64,000 nucleotides of DNA from Lachnospiraceae bacterium Marseille-Q4251 (GCA_018223435.1 JAGTTO010000001.1:682001-746000), one strand, 5' to 3'. Positions 1 to 9,478 are shown, counted from the first letter of the stretch. Program-made: numbers and translations. The notes: generated by a model from the letters alone, not told the origin.

Positions 1-496
1 CCACAGCGAAGGCCAGGGAGGTGTCTTTTACCAGCGTAATGACCTCGTTGGTGACGCTGGGAAGAATCCGTTTCACCACCTGTGGGAAAATGATCCGGAA
101 AAAGGTCTGGCTTCGGCTGTAGCCCAGAAGCTTCGCCGCCTCGTACTGGCCCACCGGCATGGACTCAATGCCGGAACGATAGATCTCCGCAAAATAAGCC
201 GCATAGTTTAAGGAAAAGGAAAGGATGATGGCTGTAAAGCGCCAGTTTCCTCCGATGTTCATTTTAAACAGATAATAGGGGCCAAAGTAGAACACCATAA
301 GCTGAAGCATCAGCGGCGTTCCTCTCATGACGGAAATGTAGATTTTAAACAGGTTCTTCAGCACCGGATTTTTCGCCATCCGGCCAAAAGAAATCACAAG
401 GCCCAGAGGCAGAGAAAAGATCAGCGTCAGGAAAAAAATCCCGACGGTCCGCACCATGCCTCCGGAAAGCTGTGACAGAATCTGGGGTAAGCTCAT
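1..496 (-). CDS. amino-acid ABC transporter permease (partial)
   Basis: Inner subunit of a polar amino-acid importer of the HisM/GlnP type; it works with the binding protein encoded just upstream. The gene runs off the window at base 1, so only about 165 N-terminal residues are seen. They hold hydrophobic membrane segments and the EAA loop (EAAKLLGYSRSQ) that contacts the ATPase. The start is the ATG at 496 with GGAGG eight bases upstream. The ATPase gene presumably follows outside the window. Substrate cannot be told from the permease. Confidence 0.93.
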   Translation of the reverse strand, partial: MSLPQILSQLSGGMVRTVGIFFLTLIFSLPLGLVISFGRMAKNPVLKNLFKIYISVMRGTPLMLQLMVFYFGPYYLFKMNIGGNWRFTAIILSFSLNYAAYFAEIYRSGIESMPVGQYEAAKLLGYSRSQTFFRIIFPQVVKRILPSVTNEVITLVKDTSLAFAV

Positions 497-522
497 ATGA
501 TATCCTCCATAAACACTTATAA

Positions 523-548
523 CCCCCGGAAGCACAGGCTCCCGGGGG
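523..548 (-). other. intercistronic stem-loop between binding protein and permease
   Basis: CCCCCGG (523-529) pairs with CCGGGGG (542-548), continued by AGC/GCT around an ACAG loop. There is no U-run after it, so it is more likely an mRNA-stabilising or processing hairpin that keeps binding-protein mRNA in excess than a full terminator. Confidence 0.6.
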
Positions 549-571
549 CCGTAAGGTTTTTGTATTTTTAT

Positions 572-1444
572 TTACTCTGCTGCGCTCTCAGTTTCGGTCT
601 CAGCAGTTTCCGCAGCGGTCTCGCTCTCAGCCTCGGAGGAAGCTTCCTCCTTATCCTGGCCTAAGCATACCATATCGGTGAGCTCGTATTTCTCAGCCAG
701 TTTGTCGAAGGTGCCGTCTTCCAGAAGCTTATCAAGATCAGCATCAACGATGTCGCGAAGCTCGGTGTTGCCTTTCTTGAAGCCGATGGCATATTTCTCA
801 GAATTGAGGTGCTCATCCAGGATCTCGTAATCATCGCCGTTGTCACGGCTCTCGATCTGATATTTGGCTACGCCGATATCCATGGCGATGGCATCCACAG
901 CTCCTGCCTGGAGCTCCACGAAAGCGCTGTTGTAATCGGCAAACTCCTGAAGGGTTCCGAAGGTGTCTGCAAGAGCTTTCTGCTGGTCCTCATCCTGAAG
1001 AACCTGAAGGGCTGCGCTGGCTGCCTGCACGCCTACGGTCTTCCCTGCAAGATCAGAAAGAGCGCTGATGCCGGCATCTTTCTTCACCACCATCACCTGG
1101 CTGTTATCCACATAGGGCTGGGACCAGGTATAGTCATCCTCTCTTCCGGTCATCGTGAAACCGTTCCAGATGCAATCAATGGAACCGGAATCCAGCTCCA
1201 TATCCTTGGACTCCCAGTTTATCGGGGTCTTCACAAGCTCCCAGCCTTCCAGATCACAGACTGCCTGAGCCAGCTCCAGATCAAAGCCGGTGTACTCTCC
1301 GTCGTCTCCCATGTAACCGTAAGGCGGATACTCCGCATCAAAACCTACGGTAAATGTTTTTGTCTCATCTGCAAAAGCAACGGTTCCCAGAAGGGAAGCT
1401 GCCATCATTCCACAAAGGATCGCGCTGATCACTCTTTTTTTCAT
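572..1444 (-). CDS. amino-acid ABC transporter substrate-binding protein
   Basis: Family 3 extracellular solute-binding protein, 290 residues, that captures an amino acid outside the cell for the adjacent permease. A signal peptide (about 1-25) ends in AFA-DE; there is no lipobox cysteine at the cleavage site, unlike most Gram-positive binding proteins. The two-lobe domain starts at FTVGFDAEYPPYGY and ends near residue 265. It is followed by an acidic Ser/Glu/Thr/Ala-rich tail of about 22 residues. The ribosome site AGGAGG precedes the ATG at 1444. First gene of the uptake operon. Confidence 0.93.
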   Translation of the reverse strand: MKKRVISAILCGMMAASLLGTVAFADETKTFTVGFDAEYPPYGYMGDDGEYTGFDLELAQAVCDLEGWELVKTPINWESKDMELDSGSIDCIWNGFTMTGREDDYTWSQPYVDNSQVMVVKKDAGISALSDLAGKTVGVQAASAALQVLQDEDQQKALADTFGTLQEFADYNSAFVELQAGAVDAIAMDIGVAKYQIESRDNGDDYEILDEHLNSEKYAIGFKKGNTELRDIVDADLDKLLEDGTFDKLAEKYELTDMVCLGQDKEEASSEAESETAAETAETETESAAE

Positions 1445-1512
1445 AATTATTTATCCTCCTTTAGTATATTAGCAGTTGACCACTCTACTATGCTAAATCA
1501 AAACCTGCCGTT

Positions 1513-1541
1513 ATACTAACACAGCGCGTCTGCTCTGTCAA
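1513..1541 (-). promoter_or_regulatory. sigma-A promoter of the amino-acid ABC operon
   Basis: On the minus strand TTGACA (1541-1536), a 17-base spacer and TAGTAT (1518-1513) lie about 70 bases upstream of the binding-protein ATG. It is a good match to the housekeeping consensus. Confidence 0.65.
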
Positions 1542-1550
1542 GGAAAAAGT

Positions 1551-1693
1551 GTAACTATTCAGAGCCCATCTCGATTCCGCTTTGCTTCATCTCGATGTGC
1601 CTGCTCGCCAAATAGATTTTTGGTCAAAATCGTTCGTTCATGCAAGCATGACTCACACTTTTAACAGAAAATCTGCTTGACTCTGAATATTAC
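1551..1693. repeat. MITE-like palindromic intergenic element
   Basis: A 143-bp block bounded by inverted ends: GTAACTATTCAGAG at 1551-1564 and CTCTGAATATTAC at 1681-1693. It contains the perfect hairpin CATGCAAGCATG (1639-1650). No open reading frame. A single end of the same type (GTAACTATTCGGAGC, minus strand) recurs near 22.58 kb in front of mraY. It sits just outside the -35 box of the ABC operon. Confidence 0.55.
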
Positions 1694-1719
1694 AAAAAAC
1701 CGACCGTTTTCGCGATCGG
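1694..1719 (-). terminator. rho-independent terminator after the unknown three-gene operon
   Basis: On the minus strand CCGATC and GGTCGG form a stem (1719-1714 with 1705-1700), followed by a run of six T. It begins eight bases past the stop of the gene at 1727-2527. Confidence 0.7.
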
Positions 1720-1726
1720 CTTTTCG

Positions 1727-2527
1727 TTATGACGCACAGGTACTTTTGTGATAGGCGAGTTTCTCTTCCTCCAGGAAGGTCTGGACCGCTTTCCAGCGCT
1801 CTTTCTCGTCGGTCTCTGGCTCCTCCGGAAGCTGCCGGCTCTCCTTGAGCCAGGCCTCGATCTTCTCCCGCTGGACCTTCGGCACTTTTAGCTCATCCAG
1901 GCGCTTTTCGTAGTCCTCTCTCGAGAGGAAAAGGGAGAGCGTCGCCAGATATCTCCGGTAGATCTCATTGGAACGGACGGTCTCGTAGGATTTCCAGAGG
2001 CAGTCCGCCGCCTCCTCAAAGAGGAAGAGACGAGCATAGGCGGAGGCCAGGTTCGCATAAACCGCCGCATAGAACTGAACGCCCATTTTTCCCGGGTTCC
2101 GCTTCTTTAAGAGGGTGGAATATTCCTGGATAGCATTGTTGTACATATGGTACTCCACCAAGTAGTCCGCCTTTATTTTTCGCCGGAGATCCTCGGGCTG
2201 GATCTCAATCGTGCGGATCTTCTCCTGGAGCTCCCGGAACTCATCGTGGGAGAGATAGCCAATCTCCTTGAAAATCGGCAAAATAAAATTTCCGATCGTC
2301 TCCTCGTTTTCCAGCTGCTCATAAAGCTTCCGGTAAAGACGGACGAGACCCAGCTCGTCCCGAATCCAGTCCAGAAGCTTCTCATTGATGATGGTCTGAT
2401 CCAGAAGATAAATATTTTTCTCCAGATAAAAACAGAGCTCCTCAATCGTAAAAATGTTTGTGCTGATACTCTCGATAAAATAGGGGTGTCGGGCTTTTTT
2501 CACCTGACAAAGATGGTAGCCGCTCAT
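1727..2527 (-). CDS. unknown helical protein, third gene of the trio
   Basis: 266 residues, soluble, rich in Glu, Leu and Tyr, with a helical, TPR-like look in the middle (YAAVYANLASAYARLFLFEE). No catalytic motif is recognised. Its ATG overlaps the stop of the actin-like gene by four bases (ATGA), so the two are translationally coupled and probably work together. It ends the operon, with a terminator directly after. Function unknown. Confidence 0.8.
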   Translation of the reverse strand: MSGYHLCQVKKARHPYFIESISTNIFTIEELCFYLEKNIYLLDQTIINEKLLDWIRDELGLVRLYRKLYEQLENEETIGNFILPIFKEIGYLSHDEFRELQEKIRTIEIQPEDLRRKIKADYLVEYHMYNNAIQEYSTLLKKRNPGKMGVQFYAAVYANLASAYARLFLFEEAADCLWKSYETVRSNEIYRRYLATLSLFLSREDYEKRLDELKVPKVQREKIEAWLKESRQLPEEPETDEKERWKAVQTFLEEEKLAYHKSTCAS

Positions 2528-3723
2528 GCTTCTCCCTCCTTTCCCGGAGTCTTCTCCGCCGCAAAGGTGATAACTGCATCCCAGCGCTTACCGGAGGCAG
2601 GATAGAGATTTCCAAGCCCCAGGTCTGTCACCCGGACGCGACATTTCCTTTTCCCAATGAAGGAAAGATCCAGATGCAGCCTCGTCGCCCGGTTCGGCCG
2701 GTCGGGAAGGCCCGGCAGCCGCACCGTATGGGAGAGTTCCTCCCCCGCCATACTCTTGGAGTAGAGAATCACCTCGCTGGTATCGTCCAGGACGAACTCA
2801 CATTCCGCCCGGGCCATGTACCAGTTGACACCGGCGCTGATCATCGGATAAAACTCCTGATGACCGCGGATGATCATTTCCATGCCCATGTTCTGCTCGA
2901 TCATATCGGGACCCGCGTAGAGATAATCCCCCACCCGGTTCATCCGGGCATACTCCATGGCTGCATAGCAGGCGCCCTTGGTGTAAAGATTCTGTCCCAT
3001 GAAGACCTTTCTCCTGTTGCAGAGGAAGGCCAGAGAATTGCCCATCCAGCTTTTATCGAACTCCTCGCCCACGAGGTAAACGCTGGAAAAGGTCCGTTTC
3101 CCGAACATTTTCGTGGCAAGCTCCAGGAATTTCTGGTCTTTGACTTCCAGCCAGAGCTTGTCGGGTCGGCCCTCTCTTGCCAGCTCATCGAGATAGAGCA
3201 TGCCTTTCTCCTCGATGGAGACGAGGGCCGGCCGGGTTTTCCGTTCCACGGAAAACTCAAAAGCCGTGACTTTTCCATTTTCACAGGAGAAAAGGGCCAC
3301 CTGGTAGGTCCAGAGATCCTTGCGCTGGTTCAGCATATACCAGTAGAAACTCTCCCGGTAATCCTGAAGAAATACATGATCCTTCGGAACGCCCACCCGC
3401 TCAAAGGCTGCGCGGATGCCGTCGGCCCAGGTGCCATTCATTTTCCGCATCGTCACCACAGCCAGGATAGAATCCGGCTTTCCGGCGGTGGCCAGAAGCT
3501 CCAGGCACTGAGCGAAAAAGTCCGCCAGCAGGGCCACACCCTCCTCTAAGCGCTGTTCCATGAGAGAAAACAGCTCTGCCGGCGTGGCGATCTGGTAATT
3601 TTCCTCCCCCGGCACGACGCTCACGGTCCTGGGACCGGAGTTCTGCCGGTTATAAAAGGTAAGCTGGGAATTTACCGGCCCCAGATCGATTCCCAGCGCC
3701 AATTCATTGATTTCACTGATCAT
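2524..3723 (-). CDS. actin/Hsp70-fold protein of unknown function (DUF5716-like)
   Basis: 399 residues. The N-terminus (LALGIDLGPVNSQLTFYN) looks like the first phosphate-binding strand of the actin/Hsp70/sugar-kinase ATPase fold. A middle region with YLVGEEFDKSWM and a beta-rich C-terminus (about 290-390) follow. I recall similar Lachnospiraceae proteins listed under DUF5716, but could not check. It lies between a 1189-residue repeat-like protein and a small helical protein with overlapping or very short spacers. This suggests one complex. Substrate and role are unknown. Confidence 0.75.
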   Translation of the reverse strand: MISEINELALGIDLGPVNSQLTFYNRQNSGPRTVSVVPGEENYQIATPAELFSLMEQRLEEGVALLADFFAQCLELLATAGKPDSILAVVTMRKMNGTWADGIRAAFERVGVPKDHVFLQDYRESFYWYMLNQRKDLWTYQVALFSCENGKVTAFEFSVERKTRPALVSIEEKGMLYLDELAREGRPDKLWLEVKDQKFLELATKMFGKRTFSSVYLVGEEFDKSWMGNSLAFLCNRRKVFMGQNLYTKGACYAAMEYARMNRVGDYLYAGPDMIEQNMGMEMIIRGHQEFYPMISAGVNWYMARAECEFVLDDTSEVILYSKSMAGEELSHTVRLPGLPDRPNRATRLHLDLSFIGKRKCRVRVTDLGLGNLYPASGKRWDAVITFAAEKTPGKEGEA

Positions 3724-3734
3724 TTATCTTCTCC

Positions 3735-6700
3735 TCACAACAGCTTGAAAATATGGTCCGCCAGAGCCTCCTGCTCTTTAAACTGCAGTACCGCAAACTC
3801 CGCATCCTCCAGATTTTTTTCCAGGAAGGCTTTGGACATCTGGTTCAGAAGATCGTACCGGCTGCTGCGGGAAAGATTGATATCCTGATAGTTCTTTTCC
3901 AGCATTTCGCTTTCTTTTGTCTTCTGATTCCACTCTTCGATGACCTGATATTTCAGATGATCCCCGTAAAACAGGGTAAATTCTTTCACGAAGATTCCCT
4001 CGTAGACCATGGTCATGGGCTCTGTAATGACGCGGCCGCCCTTGTCTTTTCCGTCTGTGATCTGGTAACGGATGTTCACCAGAGCTCCGGGATTGGCCCG
4101 GTACTCCACGAAGATCTTGTCGTAAAGCTGGCAGGCTCTCTGATCCTCCGCCGGGAAGTTCTTGAAAAAGGCCATCCGAAGACCGCGGTTTGTAAAGTTC
4201 TGAAGCAGCTCCCGGGAAAGGGCTCTTCTCTTCTCGTCAGGCTCCTTCAGCTCCCCGTAGAAGCGAAGGAGGGCCAGAAGGCAGACATCCTCATTATTTT
4301 TTCCCTTGATATAGCCCCGCTCGATGTAGCGGAACACAGGCTCCTTCACGGGCTGATCTTTCACCAGATAATCGTAGGCCCGGTACATAACATAGGCCTG
4401 CAGAAGCATTTTTCTTCCGAGGGCTTTCCGGTAGGAATCGAAGATCTCCTCGGTGTTCTCAGCTCCGCTCCTGGTAAACATGACCATGACGAGGATTTTT
4501 TCCTCCAGGACAAAAGTGTCCGCCTCAAAATCCTTTCCGGCCTGCCAGAGCTCTTTCATGCGCTCCACCGGGCCGTCGTAATAACGGAGCAGATAGGCCA
4601 GAATCACCTCGTCATATTTTTCATGGACAAAACAGTAATGGCAGAGGGCCAGAAGCATCTCGTCCTCGCCATATTCCATCGTGAGTACCATCCGGTGGCA
4701 GAGGCTCACGAGAGAAAGAAGGTTCACCTTTTCCGGCCCGTAAATTCCCGCCAGGGAAAAGGCCTCCCTGCTCATGCCTTCGGAGATCAGAAGCTCTGTG
4801 AGATGATAGCGGTCTGTCTTGGCAAAGGCGGTAAGGTTGATCTCGTGAAGAAACTCATAGAGGCTTTCCTCCCCCGGATTCTGGCAGTAGAAATCCAGAA
4901 GCTCCTGGCGAAGTTTTTTCCGGTAGGTCTCGCGAATTTCCTCCATCTCCAGAAGAGCGGCATATTTCGGCACGGTTTCCCGGTCAGGCTTCTCGCTGCT
5001 GCAGATATTCAAGAGAAGACCTGCGCTGTCCGGAGCCAGTCTCAGGCAGTATTCCCGGAAACGGATATCCGTCAGCATATTTTTGATTGTATAGGGAACG
5101 GAGGACTCGTAGCGGTTTCCATTCTCGTCCTCCAGGAAAATCCGATGATTCTCCGTATAGATCTGAACGTTGGCCCGGCCGCTTTTCAGCGGGCATTTTT
5201 CCTCTTTCTTGAGCTCCTCATGGTAGACCAGCACATAGCGGATCGACGGGTCCTCCACCTGAATCCGGTAGGTGAAAAGAAGCCGGGAAAGGTTCTCCGC
5301 CATTCTCCGGTTTAAGAGAGACTCCGTGATAAAGATCTCATAGAGGAAGGCCAGGTCGTCGTTGATATGGCCGAGCATAAGCTCGTCCACCATAAATTTT
5401 TCCATGGCGGGCCGGTAGCTCTGGTAGGCCTTCGGGTCCTTGTCTTTGTTTCGGATCACGTTGGCGTAGACGAAGGCTTTTTTCCGGTAATCGAGGGTAT
5501 TATTATAGGAAAAATACATGCGGATGATCTGGGGAAGCGGCTTCTCGATGGGATCCTCCATGGACTCAATGTAATACTCGTAAAGCCCGGTGATCCGAAG
5601 ATCCTGCTCCACGCCCCGCTCATACCAGACAAAACACTCTCTGTCTTTTCTCCTGCCTTTGAGCAGAAGGCTGATGATCGCGCGAAGAAGGCTCTTGGTG
5701 GGATTTTTCGCATAAATTTTTTCCAGCGTGTCCACAAGGCCCGGATGGTACTCCCGGTAACGGCCGGCCAGCTCCACGATCTGCATGATCAGCTCCGCAT
5801 TCAGAAGATCTTCCTTCACCATAAAGCTTAAAACGCGGATCTCGAAATCTTCCAGCCGTTTCAGAAGAAGCGGCGATTTCTGCAGAACCAGAGCCGCCTC
5901 CAGATACATGATCCGGCTCGCGCAGCCGTAGATATACTGCTGCCGGATTGCATCCAGCTTCTGTCCCGGATGGCGGAGATAGTTCTCACGGATATAGAGG
6001 AGAAACCAGGTGAGCTTCCAGTTCTCGGGATTCCGTAAACTCAGCTCCCCAAGCTTTTCCTCCACATAGTCGATATATTTTTTATCCTTATTATAAAAGG
6101 TCGTGAGATACAGAAAATATCCCTGCTGCTCCGGTGCTGTCAGATGGTTTCTCTGCTGCTCGATCCGATCCAGAAGGAAGCAGGCCTCCTCCTCTTTTCC
6201 CGCGGAAAATAAAAGGTGAATGTGGATGAGTTCCATCATGGTTCCGGTGCCGCCGGCCTTCGTGTACTCATCCCAGGCCCTAATGGAGCGCTCCACCCAG
6301 GTCTCCGCCTGGATCCGTTTCAGCCGGAAATCCATATAGCAGTCGTAGAGAGCCGCCAGCTCCCGATGCTGCTCCTTGAGGTTTCCGTCCTTCTTTCGCA
6401 AAATTCCGCCGTGGACTCGCACCTCAAAGGTCAGATTCGTTCCCACGCCGTGAATGTGGATCCTGCCGAAATTCCGTCCGGCATGAAGTTCCTCCCGGTC
6501 GATGAGATAATTCAGAGTGTAGGTGCTTCCGATAAACTCATCGGTGGTGACAACGGGCTTCTCCACCTTGAGGAAGGGTGCGTCAGAAGTCACCTCCAGT
6601 TTGAAAAATCCCCAAGTGCTCTTCGTGAGAGTCAGGCTCTCCCGGATGGTCTGGGGCATTGTATCGTAGGAAGCTTCCGTCTTATCTGCCTGAATCACCA

Positions 6701-7304
6701 CGGGTTCCTTTAAGCCCGCGGAAACCAGAAATTCTTCCATGCTCCGATAGCTCATGGCTTCATTCTGGAAGCCTTCGTAGAGAAGCCTGAGTTTTGGCGC
6801 TTTCTCTTTTAAAAATTCCCCAAAGCTCCCGGATGCAAAGAACACATAGGCTTTCTGGAAATCCTTCTGAGCCAGGGTCACAAAATCCTCTAGGCTCTCG
6901 CAGGGCTTCTCAAGCTCCTTCACCTCCGGAGCCTCGATCTCGATGCGATAAGGAATGGCATACTCGCCCAGACTGGAGGCCACAGTCAGTTTTCCCTCCA
7001 GCACATCTCCTTTTTCCATGCCTGTGGTGTCGATCTCGTAGATCACCTTCTCGCTGATGGCAGAAAAAGCCGCCGGCTCAAAGGCAACTCTGGGGCTCTC
7101 CGCATAAAGAAAGCCCTTCACCTTCTTCTGGGCCGGATTTTCCAGGCTGAAACTTCCCCTCACCTGCTTGCCTTCCCGCACTTTTGCCTCTATTTTATCC
7201 TCGGATATCTGAAGCTTCGGAGTCTCATATTCAAAAATTCCGTTTAACAGCTGTTCGATTCTTCTTTTCAAAACTTTCACCTGCACTTTTTCATTGGCTT
7301 TCAT
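3735..7304 (-). CDS. large helical-repeat protein of unknown function (DUF5717-like)
   Basis: 1189 residues, no signal peptide and no membrane segment. Residues 1-320 hold two beta-rich, Ig/cadherin-like stretches (for example VRGSFSLENPAQKKVKGFLY). From about 330 onward the protein is almost wholly alpha-helical, like a solenoid. The ATG at 7304 is preferred because AGGAG lies 11 bases upstream; a GTG at 7334 would precede that site. It is first in the trio, 11 bases before the actin-like gene. Proteins of this shape in Lachnospiraceae are, from memory, DUF5717. A scaffold role is only a guess. Confidence 0.75.
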   Translation of the reverse strand: MKANEKVQVKVLKRRIEQLLNGIFEYETPKLQISEDKIEAKVREGKQVRGSFSLENPAQKKVKGFLYAESPRVAFEPAAFSAISEKVIYEIDTTGMEKGDVLEGKLTVASSLGEYAIPYRIEIEAPEVKELEKPCESLEDFVTLAQKDFQKAYVFFASGSFGEFLKEKAPKLRLLYEGFQNEAMSYRSMEEFLVSAGLKEPVVIQADKTEASYDTMPQTIRESLTLTKSTWGFFKLEVTSDAPFLKVEKPVVTTDEFIGSTYTLNYLIDREELHAGRNFGRIHIHGVGTNLTFEVRVHGGILRKKDGNLKEQHRELAALYDCYMDFRLKRIQAETWVERSIRAWDEYTKAGGTGTMMELIHIHLLFSAGKEEEACFLLDRIEQQRNHLTAPEQQGYFLYLTTFYNKDKKYIDYVEEKLGELSLRNPENWKLTWFLLYIRENYLRHPGQKLDAIRQQYIYGCASRIMYLEAALVLQKSPLLLKRLEDFEIRVLSFMVKEDLLNAELIMQIVELAGRYREYHPGLVDTLEKIYAKNPTKSLLRAIISLLLKGRRKDRECFVWYERGVEQDLRITGLYEYYIESMEDPIEKPLPQIIRMYFSYNNTLDYRKKAFVYANVIRNKDKDPKAYQSYRPAMEKFMVDELMLGHINDDLAFLYEIFITESLLNRRMAENLSRLLFTYRIQVEDPSIRYVLVYHEELKKEEKCPLKSGRANVQIYTENHRIFLEDENGNRYESSVPYTIKNMLTDIRFREYCLRLAPDSAGLLLNICSSEKPDRETVPKYAALLEMEEIRETYRKKLRQELLDFYCQNPGEESLYEFLHEINLTAFAKTDRYHLTELLISEGMSREAFSLAGIYGPEKVNLLSLVSLCHRMVLTMEYGEDEMLLALCHYCFVHEKYDEVILAYLLRYYDGPVERMKELWQAGKDFEADTFVLEEKILVMVMFTRSGAENTEEIFDSYRKALGRKMLLQAYVMYRAYDYLVKDQPVKEPVFRYIERGYIKGKNNEDVCLLALLRFYGELKEPDEKRRALSRELLQNFTNRGLRMAFFKNFPAEDQRACQLYDKIFVEYRANPGALVNIRYQITDGKDKGGRVITEPMTMVYEGIFVKEFTLFYGDHLKYQVIEEWNQKTKESEMLEKNYQDINLSRSSRYDLLNQMSKAFLEKNLEDAEFAVLQFKEQEALADHIFKLL

Positions 7305-7371
7305 TGATATACATACTCCTAGGAAGTATAACACTAACCCGAGGGGTTCCGCAAGGTTTGTTTTGTGTGAT

Positions 7372-7506
7372 ATAATAAGCGAATCGAAACAGGGAAATCA
7401 CTATTTTTCAGTCCTTCATGATCACCTGTTATATGGATTCTTCTGTATCAAAGAAGATGATGATCACATAGAAATTGGCCTGGGTATGAAACCAGAATAT
7501 ACAGGT
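7372..7506 (+). pseudogene. GNAT acetyltransferase remnant
   Basis: In one plus-strand frame the stretch reads YFSVLHDHLLYGFFCI and then IEIGLGMKPEYTG. This matches the middle of GNAT acetyltransferases, where acetyl-CoA-binding motif A should follow. The homology stops right after the TG, next to a GC hairpin, and upstream sequence is missing. It is a broken fragment of perhaps a quarter of a gene, on the opposite strand from its neighbours. Confidence 0.45.
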
Positions 7507-7518
7507 ATCCACCACACA

Positions 7519-7545
7519 GCCCCGCCCACTGCTTCCCGGCGGGGC
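7519..7545. other. GC-rich hairpin
   Basis: Perfect 8-bp stem GCCCCGCC/GGCGGGGC with an 11-base loop and no U-run on either side. It sits where the GNAT remnant breaks off and may mark the edge of a deleted element. Confidence 0.45.
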
Positions 7546-7591
7546 ATCCGTCTGGACCTGACATTGACCGCATATCGTAAAATCTCAAAAT

Positions 7592-7680
7592 GAGTCAAAC
7601 ATACCCCCAAAATCGCATGACTGCAATCCTAAAAATTCCAAAACAAGTCAAATGCACACCAAATCGCATGAACGCAAATC
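7592..7680. repeat. two imperfect direct repeats, period 53 bp
   Basis: About 37 bp starting AGTCAAAY and centred on AAATCGCATGA occur at 7592-7629 and 7645-7680. The rest of 7550-7850 is A-rich with no supported gene. Confidence 0.45.
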
Positions 7681-7858
7681 AAAAAAAGCTCAACGCAGTC
7701 AATTCTACAGCCAGTAACTCCGAAACACACCGCGTCTCAGACAGAAATTTTCCAAAAATAAAATACACTGCACAAATCTCACTCTGATTCGCAGTTGTTA
7801 AATATACCTGTACGGGTACATGCATTTTCCTCATCGCTATAGCAACAACTATAAATAG

Positions 7859-7894
7859 AAACAGGCAGGAGCCTTCCCCAGCTCCTGCCTGTTT
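7859..7894 (-). terminator. terminator of glpK
   Basis: A 14-bp perfect stem AAACAGGCAGGAGC/GCTCCTGCCTGTTT with an 8-base loop, 14 bases past the glpK stop. Weak T-rich stretches lie on both sides, so it may act in both directions. Confidence 0.8.
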
Positions 7895-7907
7895 CTTATC
7901 TTACTCT

Positions 7908-9407
7908 TTATTCCTCATCCTTCGCCCAATGTAGCGCGTATTTCACAGCCTTATTCCAGCCTTTGAGCTTCTTTGCCCGCTCTTCCTCGGTGATGGCCGG
8001 GGTAAAGGTCCGGTCGATAGCCCAGTTCTTGCGGATCTCGTCCTGATCCTTCCAGTAGCCTACGGCGAGGCCGGCGAGGTAGGCTGCTCCCATAGCGGTG
8101 GTCTCCACACATTTCGGGCGGTTCACCGGCGCGTTGATGATGTCTGCCTGGGACTGCATCAGGAAATTGTTGGCGCTGGCGCCGCCGTCCACCTTAAGCT
8201 CGCTCAAGGAAATACCGGAGTCTGCCCGCATGGCATCCAGCACGTCATGCACCTGGTAGGCGATGGATTCCAGTGTGGCCCGGGTGATGTGGTACTTGTT
8301 CACGCCACGGGTGATGCCGACGATCGTTCCTCTCGCGTACTGATCCCAGTGGGGCGCTCCAAGACCGGTGAAAGCAGGCACCACATAACAGCCGTGGGTA
8401 TCCTTCACCTTACGGGCCAGATACTCGGAATCCTCAGCGGAATCGATGAGACGCATCTCATCCCGGAGCCACTGGATAGCCGCTCCGGCCACGAAAATCG
8501 AACCCTCCAGCGCATAGTTCACCTTTCCGTCGATGCCCCAGGCGATCGTCGTGACAAGGCCGTTGCTCGAAAAGACCGGCTTCTCGCCTGTATTCATCAG
8601 AAGGAAACAGCCTGTACCGTAAGTATTTTTCGCATCTCCTGCCTGGAAACAGGTCTGGCCAAAAAGCGCCGCCTGCTGGTCTCCTGCCGCTCCGCCCAAC
8701 GGAATCGGCGCGCCGAAAAACTCCGGAGCCGTCTCCCCGTAGATGCAGCTTGAGGGCTTCACCTCCGGCAGCATACAGACAGGAATGTTCAGTTCCTTTA
8801 AGATATCCTCATCCCAGGCCAGCGTATTGATATTAAGCAGCATAGTTCGGGAGGCGTTGGAATAATCCGTCACATGGATCTGCCCCCTGGTCAGCTTGTA
8901 GATGAGCCAGGTCTCCACGGTTCCGAAAAGAAGCTCTCCCCGTTCTGCCCGCTCCCGCACGCCGGGCACCTCATCCAGAATCCATTTTAGCTTCGTCGCC
9001 GAAAAGTAAGCATCAATGACAAGGCCTGTCTTCTGGCGGAAACTCTCCGTCAGTCCTTTTTCCATCAGGGAATCACAATATCTCGAGGTTCTCCGGCACT
9101 GCCAGACAATGGCGTGATAGACCGGCTCTCCGGTATTTTTGTCCCAGACGATGGTCGTCTCTCTCTGGTTTGTGATGCCGATGGAAGCGATATCCACAGC
9201 CTCGGCCCCGGCCTTTTGCATAGCCTCCACAGCCACGCCCAGCATCGTGGACCAGATCTCCCCCGCGTCATGCTCCACCCAGCCGGGCTTCGGAAAATAC
9301 TGGGTAAATTCCTTCTGAGCCACGCTCACCATGTTTCCTTCCCTGTCAAATAAGATACAGCGGTTGCTCGTCGTTCCCGCATCCAGCGCCATTACATATT
9401 TCCCCAT
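7908..9407 (-). CDS. glpK: glycerol kinase
   Basis: ATP-dependent phosphorylation of glycerol to glycerol 3-phosphate in the cytoplasm; FGGY carbohydrate kinase family. The 499 residues match the usual length. The N-terminal phosphate loop is [11 protein letters not shown], and [14 protein letters not shown] and the adenosine motif [14 protein letters not shown] follow. The ATG at 9407 is chosen over an upstream in-frame start because GGAGGAG lies just before it and family similarity begins there. It is a single-gene unit with its own promoter and terminator. No glpF or glpD is nearby. Confidence 0.97.
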   Translation of the reverse strand: MGKYVMALDAGTTSNRCILFDREGNMVSVAQKEFTQYFPKPGWVEHDAGEIWSTMLGVAVEAMQKAGAEAVDIASIGITNQRETTIVWDKNTGEPVYHAIVWQCRRTSRYCDSLMEKGLTESFRQKTGLVIDAYFSATKLKWILDEVPGVRERAERGELLFGTVETWLIYKLTRGQIHVTDYSNASRTMLLNINTLAWDEDILKELNIPVCMLPEVKPSSCIYGETAPEFFGAPIPLGGAAGDQQAALFGQTCFQAGDAKNTYGTGCFLLMNTGEKPVFSSNGLVTTIAWGIDGKVNYALEGSIFVAGAAIQWLRDEMRLIDSAEDSEYLARKVKDTHGCYVVPAFTGLGAPHWDQYARGTIVGITRGVNKYHITRATLESIAYQVHDVLDAMRADSGISLSELKVDGGASANNFLMQSQADIINAPVNRPKCVETTAMGAAYLAGLAVGYWKDQDEIRKNWAIDRTFTPAITEEERAKKLKGWNKAVKYALHWAKDEE

Positions 9408-9449
9408 CGTAAGCTCCTCCTTAGTTACAGAAAGTCTGTCTTTACGACC

Positions 9450-9478
9450 AGTGTAACGCGGCAAAAGTCATCTGTCAA
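9450..9478 (-). promoter_or_regulatory. glpK promoter
   Basis: On the minus strand TTGACA (9478-9473), 17 bases, TACACT (9455-9450). The -35 boxes of this promoter and the divergent one at 9502 are 23 bp apart, so one regulator could affect both. Confidence 0.65.

Noticed and set aside
3753..5315. 520-codon open frame on the plus strand opposite the large helical-repeat gene
   Set aside because: It is antisense to a well-formed gene, has no ribosome site or family motif, and reflects low stop-codon frequency in the complementary frame.
7325..7354. Promoter TTGCGG-18-TATACT for the unknown trio
   Set aside because: It would place the start on the ribosome site itself, leaving almost no leader; not convincing.
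7590..7787. 65-codon plus-strand frame in the A-rich gap before glpK
   Set aside because: Composition follows the direct repeats; no ribosome site or family resemblance.
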